A DNA stretch of 64,000 nucleotides from Eunapius fragilis (taxonomy: Eukaryota; Porifera; Demospongiae; Spongillida; Spongillidae): assembly GCA_963681505.1 (NCBI GenBank), contig OY811980.1, positions 815,117 through 879,116 on the forward strand, in the 5' to 3' direction. The translations under genes and the position numbers were made by a program. Positions within the stretch are counted from its first letter, which is position 1. Every line of letters begins with the position of its first letter. The notes under the pieces are model-generated. The model did not search any database and had not been told where the DNA came from. It worked only from the letters and a program-made list of their open reading frames with translations. Positions 11,701 to 21,931 of this stretch are shown here, in pieces.

Positions 11701-14700
11701 GGGGGCATCCATTGGTTGGTCATATGTGATGAGGTATCTAGAAGGGGGACATCCATTGGTCTGATTGTATGTGATGAGGTATCTAGAAGGGGGACATCCA
11801 TTGGTCTGGTCATATGTGATGAGGTATCTAGAAGGGGACATCTGTTGGTCTGGTCATATGTGATGAGGTATCTAGAAGGGGGACATCCATTGGTTGGTCA
11901 TATGTGATGAGGTATCTAGAAGGGGGACATCCGTTGGTCTGGTCATATGTGATGAGGTATCTAGAAGGGGGACATCCATTGGTTGGTCATATGTGATGTG
12001 GTATCTAGAAGGGGGACATCCATTGGTCTGGTCATATGTGATGAGGTATCTAGAAGGGGACATCCGTTGGTCTGGTCATATGTGATGACCCGGGTGAAAA
12101 AATACACGTAGTAACGCGTTATAACGCGTGAAAATGGGACATAAATAACGCCAAAACACGCGATTTTCAAGATGATTATCTCCTTGATTGTGCAATACAA
12201 AAGAGTTGAATTTTGCCTATACACAAAGCGGTCCCAGTGTGTATGAAGTTCCAAAGACTGGTTGGTTTGGCATGCATCGCTCCGATGATATTCACATTCA
12301 ATGTACTAGCTTAATTTCGCGGGCTTTTGTATACTTTCCCGCGAAATCAAGTTCGTACTTGAATGTGAATATCTTCGGAACGATGCATGCCAAACCAACC
12401 AGTCTTTGGAACTTTATACACACTGGACCGCTTTGTGTATAGGCAAAATTCAACTCTATTGTATTGCACAATCAAGGAGATAATCATCTTGAAAATCGCG
12501 TGTTTTGGCGTTATATATGTCCCATTTTCACGCGTAATAACGCGTTACTACGTGTATTTTTTCACCCGGGGAGGTATCTAGAAGGGGGACATCCATTGGT
12601 CTGGTCATATGTGATGAGGTATCTAGAAGGGGGACATCGTTGGTCTGGTCATATGTGATGAGGTATCTAGAAGGGGGACATTGTTGGTCTGGTCATATGT
12701 GATGAGGTATCTAGAAGGGGGACATCCATTGGTTGGTCATATGTGATGAGGTATCTAGAAGGGGGACATCTGTTGGTCTGGTCATATGTGATGAGATATT
12801 TGGTGAGATGGTGTATCACAGGCTTGGCCTTTTAGATCATCTACCTGGTCACCTTTGGCCAGATGTCCAAGTGTGCTGCATTTTTTGAGCTCTTTTTTCA
12901 CATGGTTGAATTTTATAATACTTCAATTGCATGCAAAATAAATAATTGATATCAATTGGATTGTCGTCACTGCGTAAACAGACATAACTAATTTTTCCAG
13001 GAAGGAGCATCATAATAGACTTGTGCAATTAAAACTTATGTATAGTTACAAATTCAGGCCAGTGTAACTCCATGATCAAAATTTTTCCCATGCATAAGAA
13101 AGAAGTTATAGAGGGCCTAGGTATCTCTTTAAATATCAAATGATTTGAAAACTTGAAAGAACGTGCACTGGTCCTTTTTTTGACTGCCAATTGTGTGGTT
13201 TGTGTGTGGTGACCACCTTTGGTGGTATGGGTTAGCTCATCCGGAATGAGGGGCTGCTATGCAGGCTGTGTATGTATGTGACATATCCATGTATGTGTGT
13301 GTATCTGCATCTCTGTGTGGCAGGGGCACAGATTGAAGAACTGTGAAAATCAAACCTACACTGCCCTTAGCCAGCTGAAAACGCAGAAAAGGATCCTGCT
13401 TTCTGGCACCCCCATCCAGAATGACTTGCTCGAGTACTTCAGCTTGCTGCATTTTGTCAACGCAGGCATTTTAGGTAAGAGCTCTGGTCATTTTACCTCT
13501 TCCTCCATCTCTCCACCATCTCTCTTCCTCCCTCATCCCCCTCTCTCTCCTCCTCCCTCATCCCCTCTCTCTCTCTTCCTTCCTCATCCCCCTCTCTCTC
13601 TTCCTCCCTCATCCACCTCCTCCCCTTCTCTCTCCTCCTCTCCTCTCTCCTCCTCTCCTCTCTCCTCCTCTCCTCTCTCCTCTCTCCTCCTCTCCTCTCT
13701 CCTCCTCTCCTCTCTCTTCCTCTTCTCCTCTCTCCTCCTCCTCTCCTCTCTCCTCCTCTCCTCTCTCCTCCCCTCTCCTCTCCTCCCCCTCTCCTTTCTC
13801 CTATCTCCTCTTCTTTCGTTCTCACCACATCATGTGAGCTAATGCATTACATCAACCCACAGGAACAACTTCAGAGTTCAAACGCCATTTTGAGACCCCC
13901 ATCTTGCGAGGCCGCGACTCCTGTGCGAGCAGTGCGGACGTGGCAAAGGGACAGGAGCGTCTAGCTGAGCTGGCCTCCATTGTCAACCGCTGCATCATAC
14001 GTCGTACGTCGGCCATCTTGGTCAAGTACCTCCCCGTGAAGGTGGAGCAGGTGGTGTGCTGTCGCATGACGCCCCTCCAGACAGCACTGTACAAGCTCTT
14101 CACCGAATCTGCTGCCACGCGGAAAATACTGCAGTCCAAGTCTGGAAAGGTCTCTGCGTCATCCCTGTCGTCCATAACGCACCTCAAGAAGCTGTGCAAT
14201 CGTATGTCCCCTGTGATTTGGGGGGTGGGGTGGGGGGGGGGGGGGGTTCCCTCCTTTTTTGATTTGATGCCATGACCTTTCTCACAGACCCTGTACTTGT
14301 GTATGATAAGGTTGAAGCAGGCGAGGAAGGCTTTGAGGGAGCACGTGACCTGTTTCCGTCCACCTTTGACCCCAAAAAGAATCAGCCTGAATTTTCAGGT
14401 AAATGCGGTCCATGTTAGCACTGTTGCTAAGTAACTGCTGTTGCAGGCAAGATGCTGGTACTGGACTGTATTCTTGCCCTGACGAGATCAACTAGTGATG
14501 ACAAGGTTGTCCATGCCACCTTCATTTCACTTTTCTATATGTAACTTGTGTGTGCATTTTGTTGAAGTGCTTGTATATGTGTGTATGTGCATATATGTGT
14601 GTATGTGCATGTATGTGTGTATGTGCATGTATGTGTGTATGTGCATGTATGTGTGTATGTGCATGTATGTGTGTATACGTGTGTATATGTATGCGTGTAT

Positions 14701-16453
14701 GACAAATTGAAGTAATGGCGGCAGAGCAGTGTCAAATGTTGGAGGCAAGATAAGGCTCACAGGAAGAACATAATTAATTTAAAACGTTTACATTAATGAT
14801 AGCCAGATTTTAATCAGTTAATTTTCACTTATTGATGGAATAATAACTTTAGTCAATTAACAGATTAATGGGGTTTTGGTTTGTTCACTAGTAGAACAAT
14901 AATACAAATATCTTAAATTTCATTTTTCCCTGGACTGTGTACACTATATATGTGTGCCTATGTGTTACATTTTTATACAGGGTGTCCATTGATAAATGCA
15001 ATTTTGTATTTGTGATGTTGTATTCATTCATGGACACCCTGTACAAGGGGTCGTATGTTTATATGAGGGGTCATATGTTTATATGAGGGGTCGTATGTTT
15101 ATATGAGGGGTCGTATGTTTATATGAGGGGTCATATGTTTATATGAGGGGTGAGGGGTCATATACTTATATGAGGGGTCATTGTATGTCTGTTCACACAG
15201 GTGGTGCTGGTTTCAAACTACACCCAAACCCTGGACATCTTTGAGCAACTTTGCAGAACAAGGAAGTATGTATATGTGTGATGTGTGGTGTATGTGTGTG
15301 GACTGTCATGTGATGTGAACATGTGTAGTTCTTTTTGAAAAGGGTACATGTGTAATGTGAATGCTGACATGTCCATCTCTGTAGCTATCAATATGTTCGC
15401 CTGGATGGCTCCATGTCCATAAAGAAAAGGCAAAAGATGGTGGACAGATTCAATGATCCTTTAGTAAGCCAATGAACTATGTCTTGTGATCATGGGAGAG
15501 GGGACTGGGGACCAGGAGAGGGGTGCCCTGGCAGGGCTATGATATCTTCATAAGGAGCACGGATGTGTATTCCATAGAGATTCTTCCAGTTGCAGGGCAA
15601 GAAGGGGAGGGGGGGGGGGGGGGGGGGGGGGACCTTTCTGTTTGGCTACTCTTCGCTGTCCTCAAGTCTTGAGGTTAAACGAATACTTTGAATACCTACC
15701 CAAGTCTACCGGGTCTATCAGTTCATTGTTTAGCCTCTGGTACTAGTCTCTTGTTATGAACCACTCAAACATTATACTACTGGCAAGCTTATAGACCATG
15801 CTTCCACTATCATGTTTGATGTGAGACTATACAAGGCTACATCGTTGTATGCAATGTGCCAGTATTATTTCACCAGAGAGTCACATGATCACGTCCCCTC
15901 TCTGATGTCACATGATCACGTCCCCTCTCTGATGTCACATGATCACGTCCCCTCTCTGATGTCACATGATCACGTCCCTCTCTGATGTCACATGATCACG
16001 TCCCCTCTCTGATGTCACATGATCACGTCCCCTCTCTGATGTTACATGATCACGTCCCCTCTCTGATGTCACATGATCACGTCCCCTCTCTGATGTCACA
16101 TGATCACGTCCCCTCTCTGATGTCACATGATCACGTCCCCTCTCTGATGTTACATGTGTAGTAGTGAATTTAGTTGCACTCAAAATCCATTTGCTCTGAG
16201 GTCATCATGACATCACCTTGTTCTTACAGAGTCCAGAGTTTGTCTTCATGCTAAGCAGCAAGGCTGGTGGGTGTGGTTTGAACCTGATTGGAGCCAATCG
16301 TCTGGTCATGTTTGATCCGGACTGGAACCCAGCCAATGACGACCAGGCCATGGCCAGGGTATGGAGAGATGGCCAGAAGAAGCAGGTACACACACATGGT
16401 TGTGTCATATTTGTGCCCCCACTTTCATAACACTGTGCCACATCACACACACA

Positions 16454-16499
<46 letters not shown>

Positions 16500-17409
16500 C
16501 ACGCACAGGTATTCATTTACAGGCTTCTATCAGTGAGTTAATATTCAAATATGTTTCTCATGGTGAGGTAATGGTGTATGTGGTGATGTGATTTGTTCCT
16601 TTCTTTGGTGTCTAACCTTCTGCACCCCATCATCCTCACACTCCTCAAATATGTGGCCCCTCCTCCTCTCACTCTCTGCTCTCCCACCTTGCCGCAGACA
16701 GGTACAATAGAGGAAAAGATTCTGCAGCGCCAGGCGCACAAGAAGGCACTCAGCAGCTGTGTGGTGGACAAGGAAGAAGACGTTGAAAGACACTTTTCAT
16801 TGGAAGATCTCCGAAAGCTTTTCCAACTCAACGAACAAACAATTTCTGACACTCATGACAAGTATGTTTTCCAAGTTAGAGGTAGACATTAGGTAGATGG
16901 GAATTAGATAGAGATAGGAGGGGTGGGCATTAGATAGAGGTAGGAGGGGTGGGCAATAGGTAAAGGTAGGAGGGGTGGGCATTAGATAGAGATAGGAGGG
17001 TGGACATTAGGTAGAGGTAGGAGGGGTGGGTGTTAGGTAAAGGTAGGAGGGGTGGGCATTAGATAGAGATAGGAGGGGTGGGCATTAGATAGAGATAGAA
17101 GGTGGGCATTAGGTAGAGGACTAGAGGTAGGAGGGGTGAGCGTTAGGTAGAGGTAGGGGGTGGGCATTAGAGATAGGACAGGTGGGCATTAGGTAAAGAT
17201 AGGAGGGGTGGGCATTAGATAGAGATAGGATGGGTGGGCATTAGGTAGAGATAGGAGGGATGGAACATGTACTGTATGCATGCATGCAGCCCTTGGGGTA
17301 GGGAACTCTTGAATGGGCGGGAGGAGAGGTAGAGGTGGACTGGTTCTTAAAAGGACTGCTCACATCTTAGACATGAGGGAGGGGGCGGGACTGTGTGTGT
17401 GTGTGGTGA

Positions 17410-17460
<51 letters not shown>

Positions 17461-17684
17461 TCTCCCTCACACACACTAGGTTCAACTGTCTCAGATGTGT
17501 GTTGGGAAAGCAGGTGAAGCCTCCACCAGAAGGCAGTGACTGCACCAGTGACCTCTCCCAGTGGAACCACTGTGCAGACAAGAGGGGCCTGGAGGATTTA
17601 GTGATGAAGAGGGTCTGGGATGGCCCCACCATTAGCTTTGTCTTCTACCACAGGTCCCATGAAAGCCAGATCAAAACAGTTTAA
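8211..17684 (+). CDS. RAD54L: RAD54-like DNA translocase of homologous recombination
   Basis: Twenty-three exons: 8211-8213, 8271-8348, 8485-8592, 8652-8712, 8938-9076, 9261-9280, 9625-9674, 9729-9806, 9917-9964, 10725-10740, 10790-10842, 10909-11002, 11565-11689, 13324-13474, 13863-14201, 14288-14398, 14447-14505, 15201-15265, 15385-15463, 16230-16385, 16509-16532, 16698-16861, 17480-17684. They join in phase to 741 aa (human protein 747). RAD54 is a nuclear SWI2/SNF2 ATPase that stimulates RAD51 strand exchange. The N-terminus [15 protein letters not shown] matches the vertebrate start. Helicase motifs are intact: I (MADEMGLGKT), Ia, II VICDE|GHRLKN split by intron 13, [12 protein letters not shown] ([18 protein letters not shown]), VI ([13 protein letters not shown]). 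The C-terminal domain ends with [10 protein letters not shown]. Exon 1 is the ATG alone; exons 6 and 10 are 20 and 16 nt. Introns 9, 12, 13, 17, 19 and 22 carry distinct minisatellites. Confidence 0.98.
8734..8880. repeat. (TG)n-rich microsatellite, RAD54L intron 4
   Basis: TG dinucleotide run interspersed with GCTGATATGTGCTGG segments. A second TG/TGC run (TGCTGTGCTGCATGTG units) follows in intron 5 at about 9085-9220. The long open frames across both are repeat artefacts. Confidence 0.85.
10010..10690. repeat. ~20-bp pyrimidine-rich minisatellite, RAD54L intron 9
   Basis: About 35 copies of CACTCCTCCCCTCACCCACC with small length variation. It is almost purely pyrimidine on the coding strand and lies directly upstream of the 16-nt microexon 10, where it forms an unusually long polypyrimidine stretch before the acceptor. 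Three reading frames stay open across it without meaning. Confidence 0.93.
11030..11560. repeat. ~33-bp pyrimidine-rich minisatellite, RAD54L intron 12
   Basis: About 15 copies of a unit built from CACTCACCCCTTCCTTCACC plus GTTCCTCCCTCCC, running up to the acceptor of exon 13. It differs in sequence from the intron 9 array. Confidence 0.93.
11661..12795. repeat. 45-bp minisatellite containing exon 13 end and splice donor (RAD54L)
   Basis: About 15 copies of a 43-45-bp unit made of GTATCTAGAAGGGGGACATC plus CATTGGTCTGGTCATATGTG and ATGAG. The first copy overlaps the last 29 coding bases of exon 13 (GGTCTGGTCATATGTGATGAG, encoding GLVICDE) and its GT donor. Most downstream copies therefore carry GATGAG|GTATCT, a duplicate of the true 5' splice site. 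The array is interrupted at 12089-12570 by a foldback element. Some units lack 2 bp (GGTTGGTC instead of GGTCTGGTC), which breaks the reading frame between copies. Confidence 0.95.
12089..12570. mobile_element. 482-bp foldback (long-TIR MITE-like) element in RAD54L intron 13
   Basis: The two halves are near-perfect inverted copies from the CCCGGGTGAAAAAATACACG termini inward. Arms run about 220 bp with scattered mismatches (for example TTATAACGCG versus TTATTACGCG), and the centre lies near ATTTCGCGGGCTTTTGTATA. It sits inside one 45-bp repeat unit, flanked on both sides by GA, consistent with a 2-bp target duplication. No coding capacity. It fits a non-autonomous foldback or MITE; the superfamily cannot be assigned. 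Confidence 0.9.
14578..14700. repeat. TATGTGTGTATGTGCATG microsatellite, RAD54L intron 17
   Basis: Variant (TGTA/TG)n repeat with an 18-bp higher-order unit, inside the intron between exons 17 and 18. Confidence 0.85.
14976..15043. mobile_element. 68-bp inverted-repeat element (micro-MITE), RAD54L intron 17
   Basis: TACAGGGTGTCCAT at the left end is matched exactly by ATGGACACCCTGTA at the right end, with about 40 bp of AT-rich sequence between. TA at both tips is compatible with a TA target duplication. Too short for coding. A tandem 20-bp repeat starts immediately to its right. Confidence 0.75.
15046..15182. repeat. 20-bp minisatellite, RAD54L intron 17
   Basis: About six copies of GGGGTCGTATGTTTATATGA or GGGGTCATATGTTTATATGA, next to the 68-bp inverted-repeat element. 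Confidence 0.9.
15880..16155. repeat. 27-bp minisatellite, RAD54L intron 19
   Basis: About ten copies of GTCACATGATCACGTCCCCT plus CTCTGAT. Each unit contains ATGATCA and ACATGATCACGT, giving short palindromic cores. The 27-bp period keeps an artefactual minus-strand frame open. Confidence 0.93.
16880..17265. repeat. ~26-bp purine-rich minisatellite, RAD54L intron 22
   Basis: Degenerate copies of TAGAGATAGGAGGGGTGGGC plus ATTAGA, followed by a (CT)n run at about 17409-17463 just before the last exon. Confidence 0.9.
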
Positions 17685-17823
17685 CTTTTTTTTTTCCCTT
17701 TCTTTGTGGCCTCTATATATATATGTATTTGTGTGTATGTGTGCATCTTTCATACCCAGCACAAGAATCCATTTGTGTTAAACCACACAACTTCACACAT
17801 CCATGCACGCACGCACACACACG

Positions 17824-17878
<55 letters not shown>

Positions 17879-18654
17879 GCACACACACACACACACACAC
17901 GCACACACGGTAGGTATTGGTACTGAGGTGGTTAACCTCCCATGCTAGAATGGGAGGTGAACAGCTCAGCTGTTTGCTGGCAAAGCAAATCTGTTTGGCT
18001 TGAATTGATGGATCCCCCCCCCCCCATTTACACATAAGTACTTGCATTAGCTCTATAGGTCAGCCATGCTTGGCTAATTGGTTGTACATTATGACAGTGA
18101 ATGTGGACATCTGCTATATGCTGTAACACATTCTGAGTCCCCAAAGTATTAATGTTTCATTGACGTGCATACATTATGAACCCTTGAAATGCAGATACTT
18201 TGATACTCAGGACTATTCAGGTGGGTGTATATACCCAAAGCTCAGGGGGGAAGGGGGATGTTGTCCAGTACCCAACCCCCTCCTTTCCTTCCTACCTCTG
18301 GTGAGGACTAGGAGGAGGAGGAGGAGGGAAGGTACTGGAGGAAGAGGATTATAACAGTCCCCACAACGCCTGGTGTCTATGCCTTTGTACTCAACACACA
18401 CTTTTCAGCTGTGCACTGTTATATTTGTATGCATATGTGGGTACGCTAGTGTCTAGTGTGTTCATTGGCCACGCTTCCTGCTGTAGGTTGTTGTGATTGA
18501 TGTGGTGCCTTAGTGCCAATCTACACCTCGAGGTGGTACAAAGGTTGATTATATCATAGGTGGATGACATATACATCACTGCTATTGCCTTTCCATTTAG
18601 AAGGATTCAGCATTAACTGACCTTCTTCTGTCCCTTCTCATTGTCCAGACTACT

Positions 18655-19355
18655 AATGTCCCCCCTGGTCCAGACTACTTATGTACCCCCTGGTCCAGAC
18701 TACTTATGTACCCCTGGTCCAGACTACTTATGTACCCCTGGTCCAGACTACTTATGTACCCCTGGTCCAGACTACTTATGTCCCTCTGGTCCAGACTACT
18801 TATGTACCCCCGGTCCAGACTACTTATGTACCCCTGGTCCAGACTACTTATGTACCCCCTGGTCCAGACTACTAATGTCCCCCCTGGTCCAGACTACTTA
18901 TGTACCCCTGGTCCAGACTACTTATGTACCCCTGGTCCAGACTACTCATGTACCCCTGGTCCAGACTACTTATGTACCCCTGGTCCAGACTACTTATGTA
19001 CCCCTGGTCCAGACTACTCATGTACCCCTGGTCCAGACTACTTATGTACCCCTGGTCCAGACTACTTATGTACCCCTGGTCCAGACTACTCATGTACCCC
19101 TGGTCCAGACTACTCATGTACCCCTGGTCCAGACTACTAATGTCCCCCCTGGTCCAGACTACTTATGTACCCCCGGTCCAGACTACTTATGTACCCCTGG
19201 TCCAGACTACTCATGTACCCCTGGTCCAGACTACTTATGTACCCCTGGTCCAGACTACTCATGTACCCCTGGTCCAGACTACTTATGTACCCCTGGTCCA
19301 GACTACTTATGTACCCCTGGTCCAGACTACTCATGTACCCCTGGTCCAGACTCCC
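18655..19355. repeat. 24-bp minisatellite CTGGTCCAGACTACTTATGT-ACCC
   Basis: About 29 tandem copies of a 24-bp unit with occasional 22-26-bp variants (TTATGT, TCATGT or TAATGT versions). Long open frames on both strands result only from the period being a multiple of three. Confidence 0.95.
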
Positions 19356-19413
19356 ACCTCAGGAGCCAGTGTTGGCTGTATAGCGAGCCTTTTAGTTGAG
19401 GGGGTGTGCCCAC

Positions 19414-19645
19414 ATGTTATGATGTATGTCTTCAATTATGGTGTATGGTTCTGCACAGCTAATTCATGTCACCAGTCTAATGTTTTTATGCATTGTTGCA
19501 TGTTGCATTGCATATTTGCTGATGTGGATAACATACACACATATCAGCAAATGTGTTATGTAATGCCTAAAACATAGGCTGGTGAAATGACATTAGCTGT
19601 ATAATTCATGCACCATAATCGAAGACATACATAATATGTTAATGT
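19414..19645. mobile_element. Imperfect ~110-bp-arm inverted repeat (MITE-like relic)
   Basis: The left arm (TATGATGTATGTCTTCAATT ... CAGCTAATTCATGTCACCAG ... CATATTTGCTGATGTG) is matched in reverse complement by the right arm, which contains CATTTGCTGATATGTG, CACCAGCCTATGTTTTAGGC and TATGTATGTCTTCGATTATG on the opposite strand. Small indels separate the arms. No coding sequence. Confidence 0.65.
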
Positions 19646-19759
19646 GTATGTGTGTGTGTGTCTGTGTTTGTGTGTGCGTGTGAAGACCGTTAAGGTGTCA
19701 TTTAAAAATAATCTCAAAGTGATTTGATCAGTCACTTGAAGTAACCTGTGTGTGTGTGT

Positions 19760-19817
<58 letters not shown>

Positions 19818-20609
19818 CTCAAGAATATTGGAGTGCAGCTCCATCTAACATCCAGTGTATGACCAGGCCTAGTATACATTGCATTTGGAGAGGTAGAGAG
19901 CATAGCCACCCTTGTACACTCCATTTATTTTCTGCAGCAGACGCTTTGTTGTTCAACAGTCACACTTACATTGTACACATAAAAGGGTTACATTTGTCAA
20001 TACTCCTGCCCCCACATGTTTGCATACGACACGCAGGGGCAGTGTTAAAGTGGGTGGATGGTATGTTAATACCTTGTTGCTGTTGTTTTAAACCTGTGCT
20101 CTTGAAGTCAGAGAAATCAGCCATGACCTCTGACATAATAACAGCGGTGATAGGAAGTGGTACAAGTGTTGCCCAAGGGGACATAATTCAATAATTAGAT
20201 AGCATTGTGTAATTGGATTTAATGTAGTCTCTTTGCTTGCCATCCAGCTCTGAAGTAAAAATGGCTACAGGAGATCTACGGCCATCTCAACTTATCTCTT
20301 GTGAGACCGGTGGGCAGGGCCATATTAGGAAGTGAGTTAGCTGGGTACATGTAGGTTAGATCTTGTATTGTTGGTGTATCTGATGAAATATATTTGTTCC
20401 CCTTGCAATACACAAGAAGTGTACATTGTATGCAGATGTGTCCAGAAAGGTATGGTGTCCAGTTTGCAGCCAAACAAAGTGATTTTTAAAAAAATGCAAA
20501 AAATGATGAAATTTGAAACAACACGCATGCAACAAAGACAAGCACAGGGAGACAAGCACAAATTTCACAAAGCACAACATTGAGACAAGGGTCCCCGCCC
20601 CCCATCCAG

Positions 20610-21931
20610 CTAAAGCATTGTGGTCGTGATTTTACGATGCGTGTCCACCTGGAAGGCAACTATAGTAGCGTGGTCCAACTTTCCAGGGATCTGCTTCAAC
20701 ATGTTCCTGAAGTCCGGGCTTTTCTCGTCGAGGATCCCGCGACATAGCCTCTTCTGTTCCGTGACGATGGCGACGTGGTTGACGATGCAGGCGCACAGCG
20801 ACTGAGCGGACAGATGCCTCCCCACCGTCTCATGGTGCTTCACTAGCACCTCCGTCATGTGGACGGCGCTCTCGCAGCAAGGTTGGACGGCCAGCGGGGG
20901 GGTCTTTGGCGACGACGATTCCTCGCACCTCCGGGTTGGGGCGGCCGGTGGTGGTGGTGGTGGTGGTGGTGTGCCGTCGAGGACAGGGTCCGTCACGCTA
21001 GAGATGAAGTTGTCTGAGATGCCGTCCGAGGTGCAGAAGACGATGTCACCCGGGTAGATGGTCATGTAGGCAATGCTGAGGTTGGACAGGTCTGGGTGCA
21101 TCCCATTGGACGGACCCAGGACACCGCCGGACATGTGCATGTCCCTCTGGCCGTCGTGCTGGTGGGAGCCCACCGTCACCTCGGTAACGCGGTGCTCGTG
21201 AGGGCAGTACACGTATATGGGGCTGTCTCCGACGCTCACGGTCACGAGACCCCACCCCGCCTGCTCCTCCCTCCCCCCTCCTCCCTCTAGCTCGCAGAGG
21301 ACGGCCGCGCTGAGCGTGCTGAGAGTAGCGTCCTTCTCGAGGATGAGCTGGTGAGCTTTCTCCGTTACGGCCTCCATGAGGAGGCTGGCCATGCAGTGGG
21401 TGGTGGGGGAGGCGCGGATCTCGGCGAGGCTCGACGCCATGTGCTGCATCACCCCGTACACCGCGCAACGCGCGGCGAGGCGCGGCTTCTTGCCCCAGCC
21501 CACGCCGTCGGCAAGGGCGAGTATGGCGCCGTTCTCGTAGGTAAGGACGCCGAACACGTCCGCAATGGGGTCGCCCGCGACGCCCTTCGAGACACCGTTC
21601 TGCGAGGGAAGGTTCTCGTAGAGGGATAGGGATATCCCGTACGAGAACTCTGTGGGCTGGTTCCAGTTGCAGCTTCCCGCCAAGACCTCCCTGCAGGGCG
21701 CGTCTTCCGTGTTGAGGTCAAGCTTCGTAAAGCCGCACTTGGGGCCCGTGTACGCACCGACCACCTCTGTGCTCCATGATTTGACGCTTTTTAGAGGGAT
21801 GCTCTTGACTTCCCTGCCATAGTGAAGTTCCGCTTCCCTCTTGGGCTTTGAACTACTGAAAAGCACGTACGTAAGCGACCAGATCTCCGATAATTTGCGT
21901 CAACTTACAATAGGAGACGTAATTTGTTCAT
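20610..21931 (-). CDS. PP2C-like (PPM fold) domain protein, CG9801-type
   Basis: Two exons: 21909-21931 (MNKLRLL...) and 20610-21855, joined across a 53-nt intron (GTAAGT ... TTTTCAG) to give 422 aa. The second exon is open further upstream, but only through a GTG, so the short ATG exon is preferred. PPM signatures are present: LALADGVGWG (metal-binding Asp), a VTVSVGDSPIYVY strand, FCTSDGISDNF and the C-terminal LDHATIVAFQV. It resembles the metazoan PP2C-like proteins of the Drosophila CG9801 type (GISLSLYENLP, NPIAD-like block). A poly-proline run (PPPPPPPP) after the SDG motif is a lineage-specific loop. Predicted Mg/Mn-dependent Ser/Thr phosphatase or inactive relative; substrate unknown. 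It converges on RAD54L and diverges from the archaemetzincin gene. Confidence 0.82.

Larger units (their letters stand above)
17685..20609. other. Intergenic region between RAD54L and PP2C-like gene
   Basis: No gene recognised in 2.9 kb. It holds (CA)n/(GC)n runs at 17806-17910, a G/A-rich patch near 18305, a 24-bp minisatellite (18655-19355), an imperfect inverted repeat (19414-19645) and (TG)n at 19747-19815. Both flanking genes converge here, so their 3' UTRs lie in it. Confidence 0.6.

Noticed and set aside
11573-12085. A protein made of [15 protein letters not shown] repeats
   Set aside because: Units of 43 and 45 bp alternate, so no single frame runs through the array, and exon 13 to exon 14 splicing gives the conserved VICDEGHRLKN.
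18641-19577. Open frames of 225-252 aa made of repeated PGPDYLCT / YPWSRLLM units
   Set aside because: Intergenic 24-bp tandem repeat with open frames on both strands; no family similarity, no splice context.
21856-21866. PP2C-like start at the GTG of VLFSSSKPK
   Set aside because: Not an ATG, and it overlaps a TTTTCAG acceptor; an upstream ATG exon (21909-21931) joins in the correct phase.
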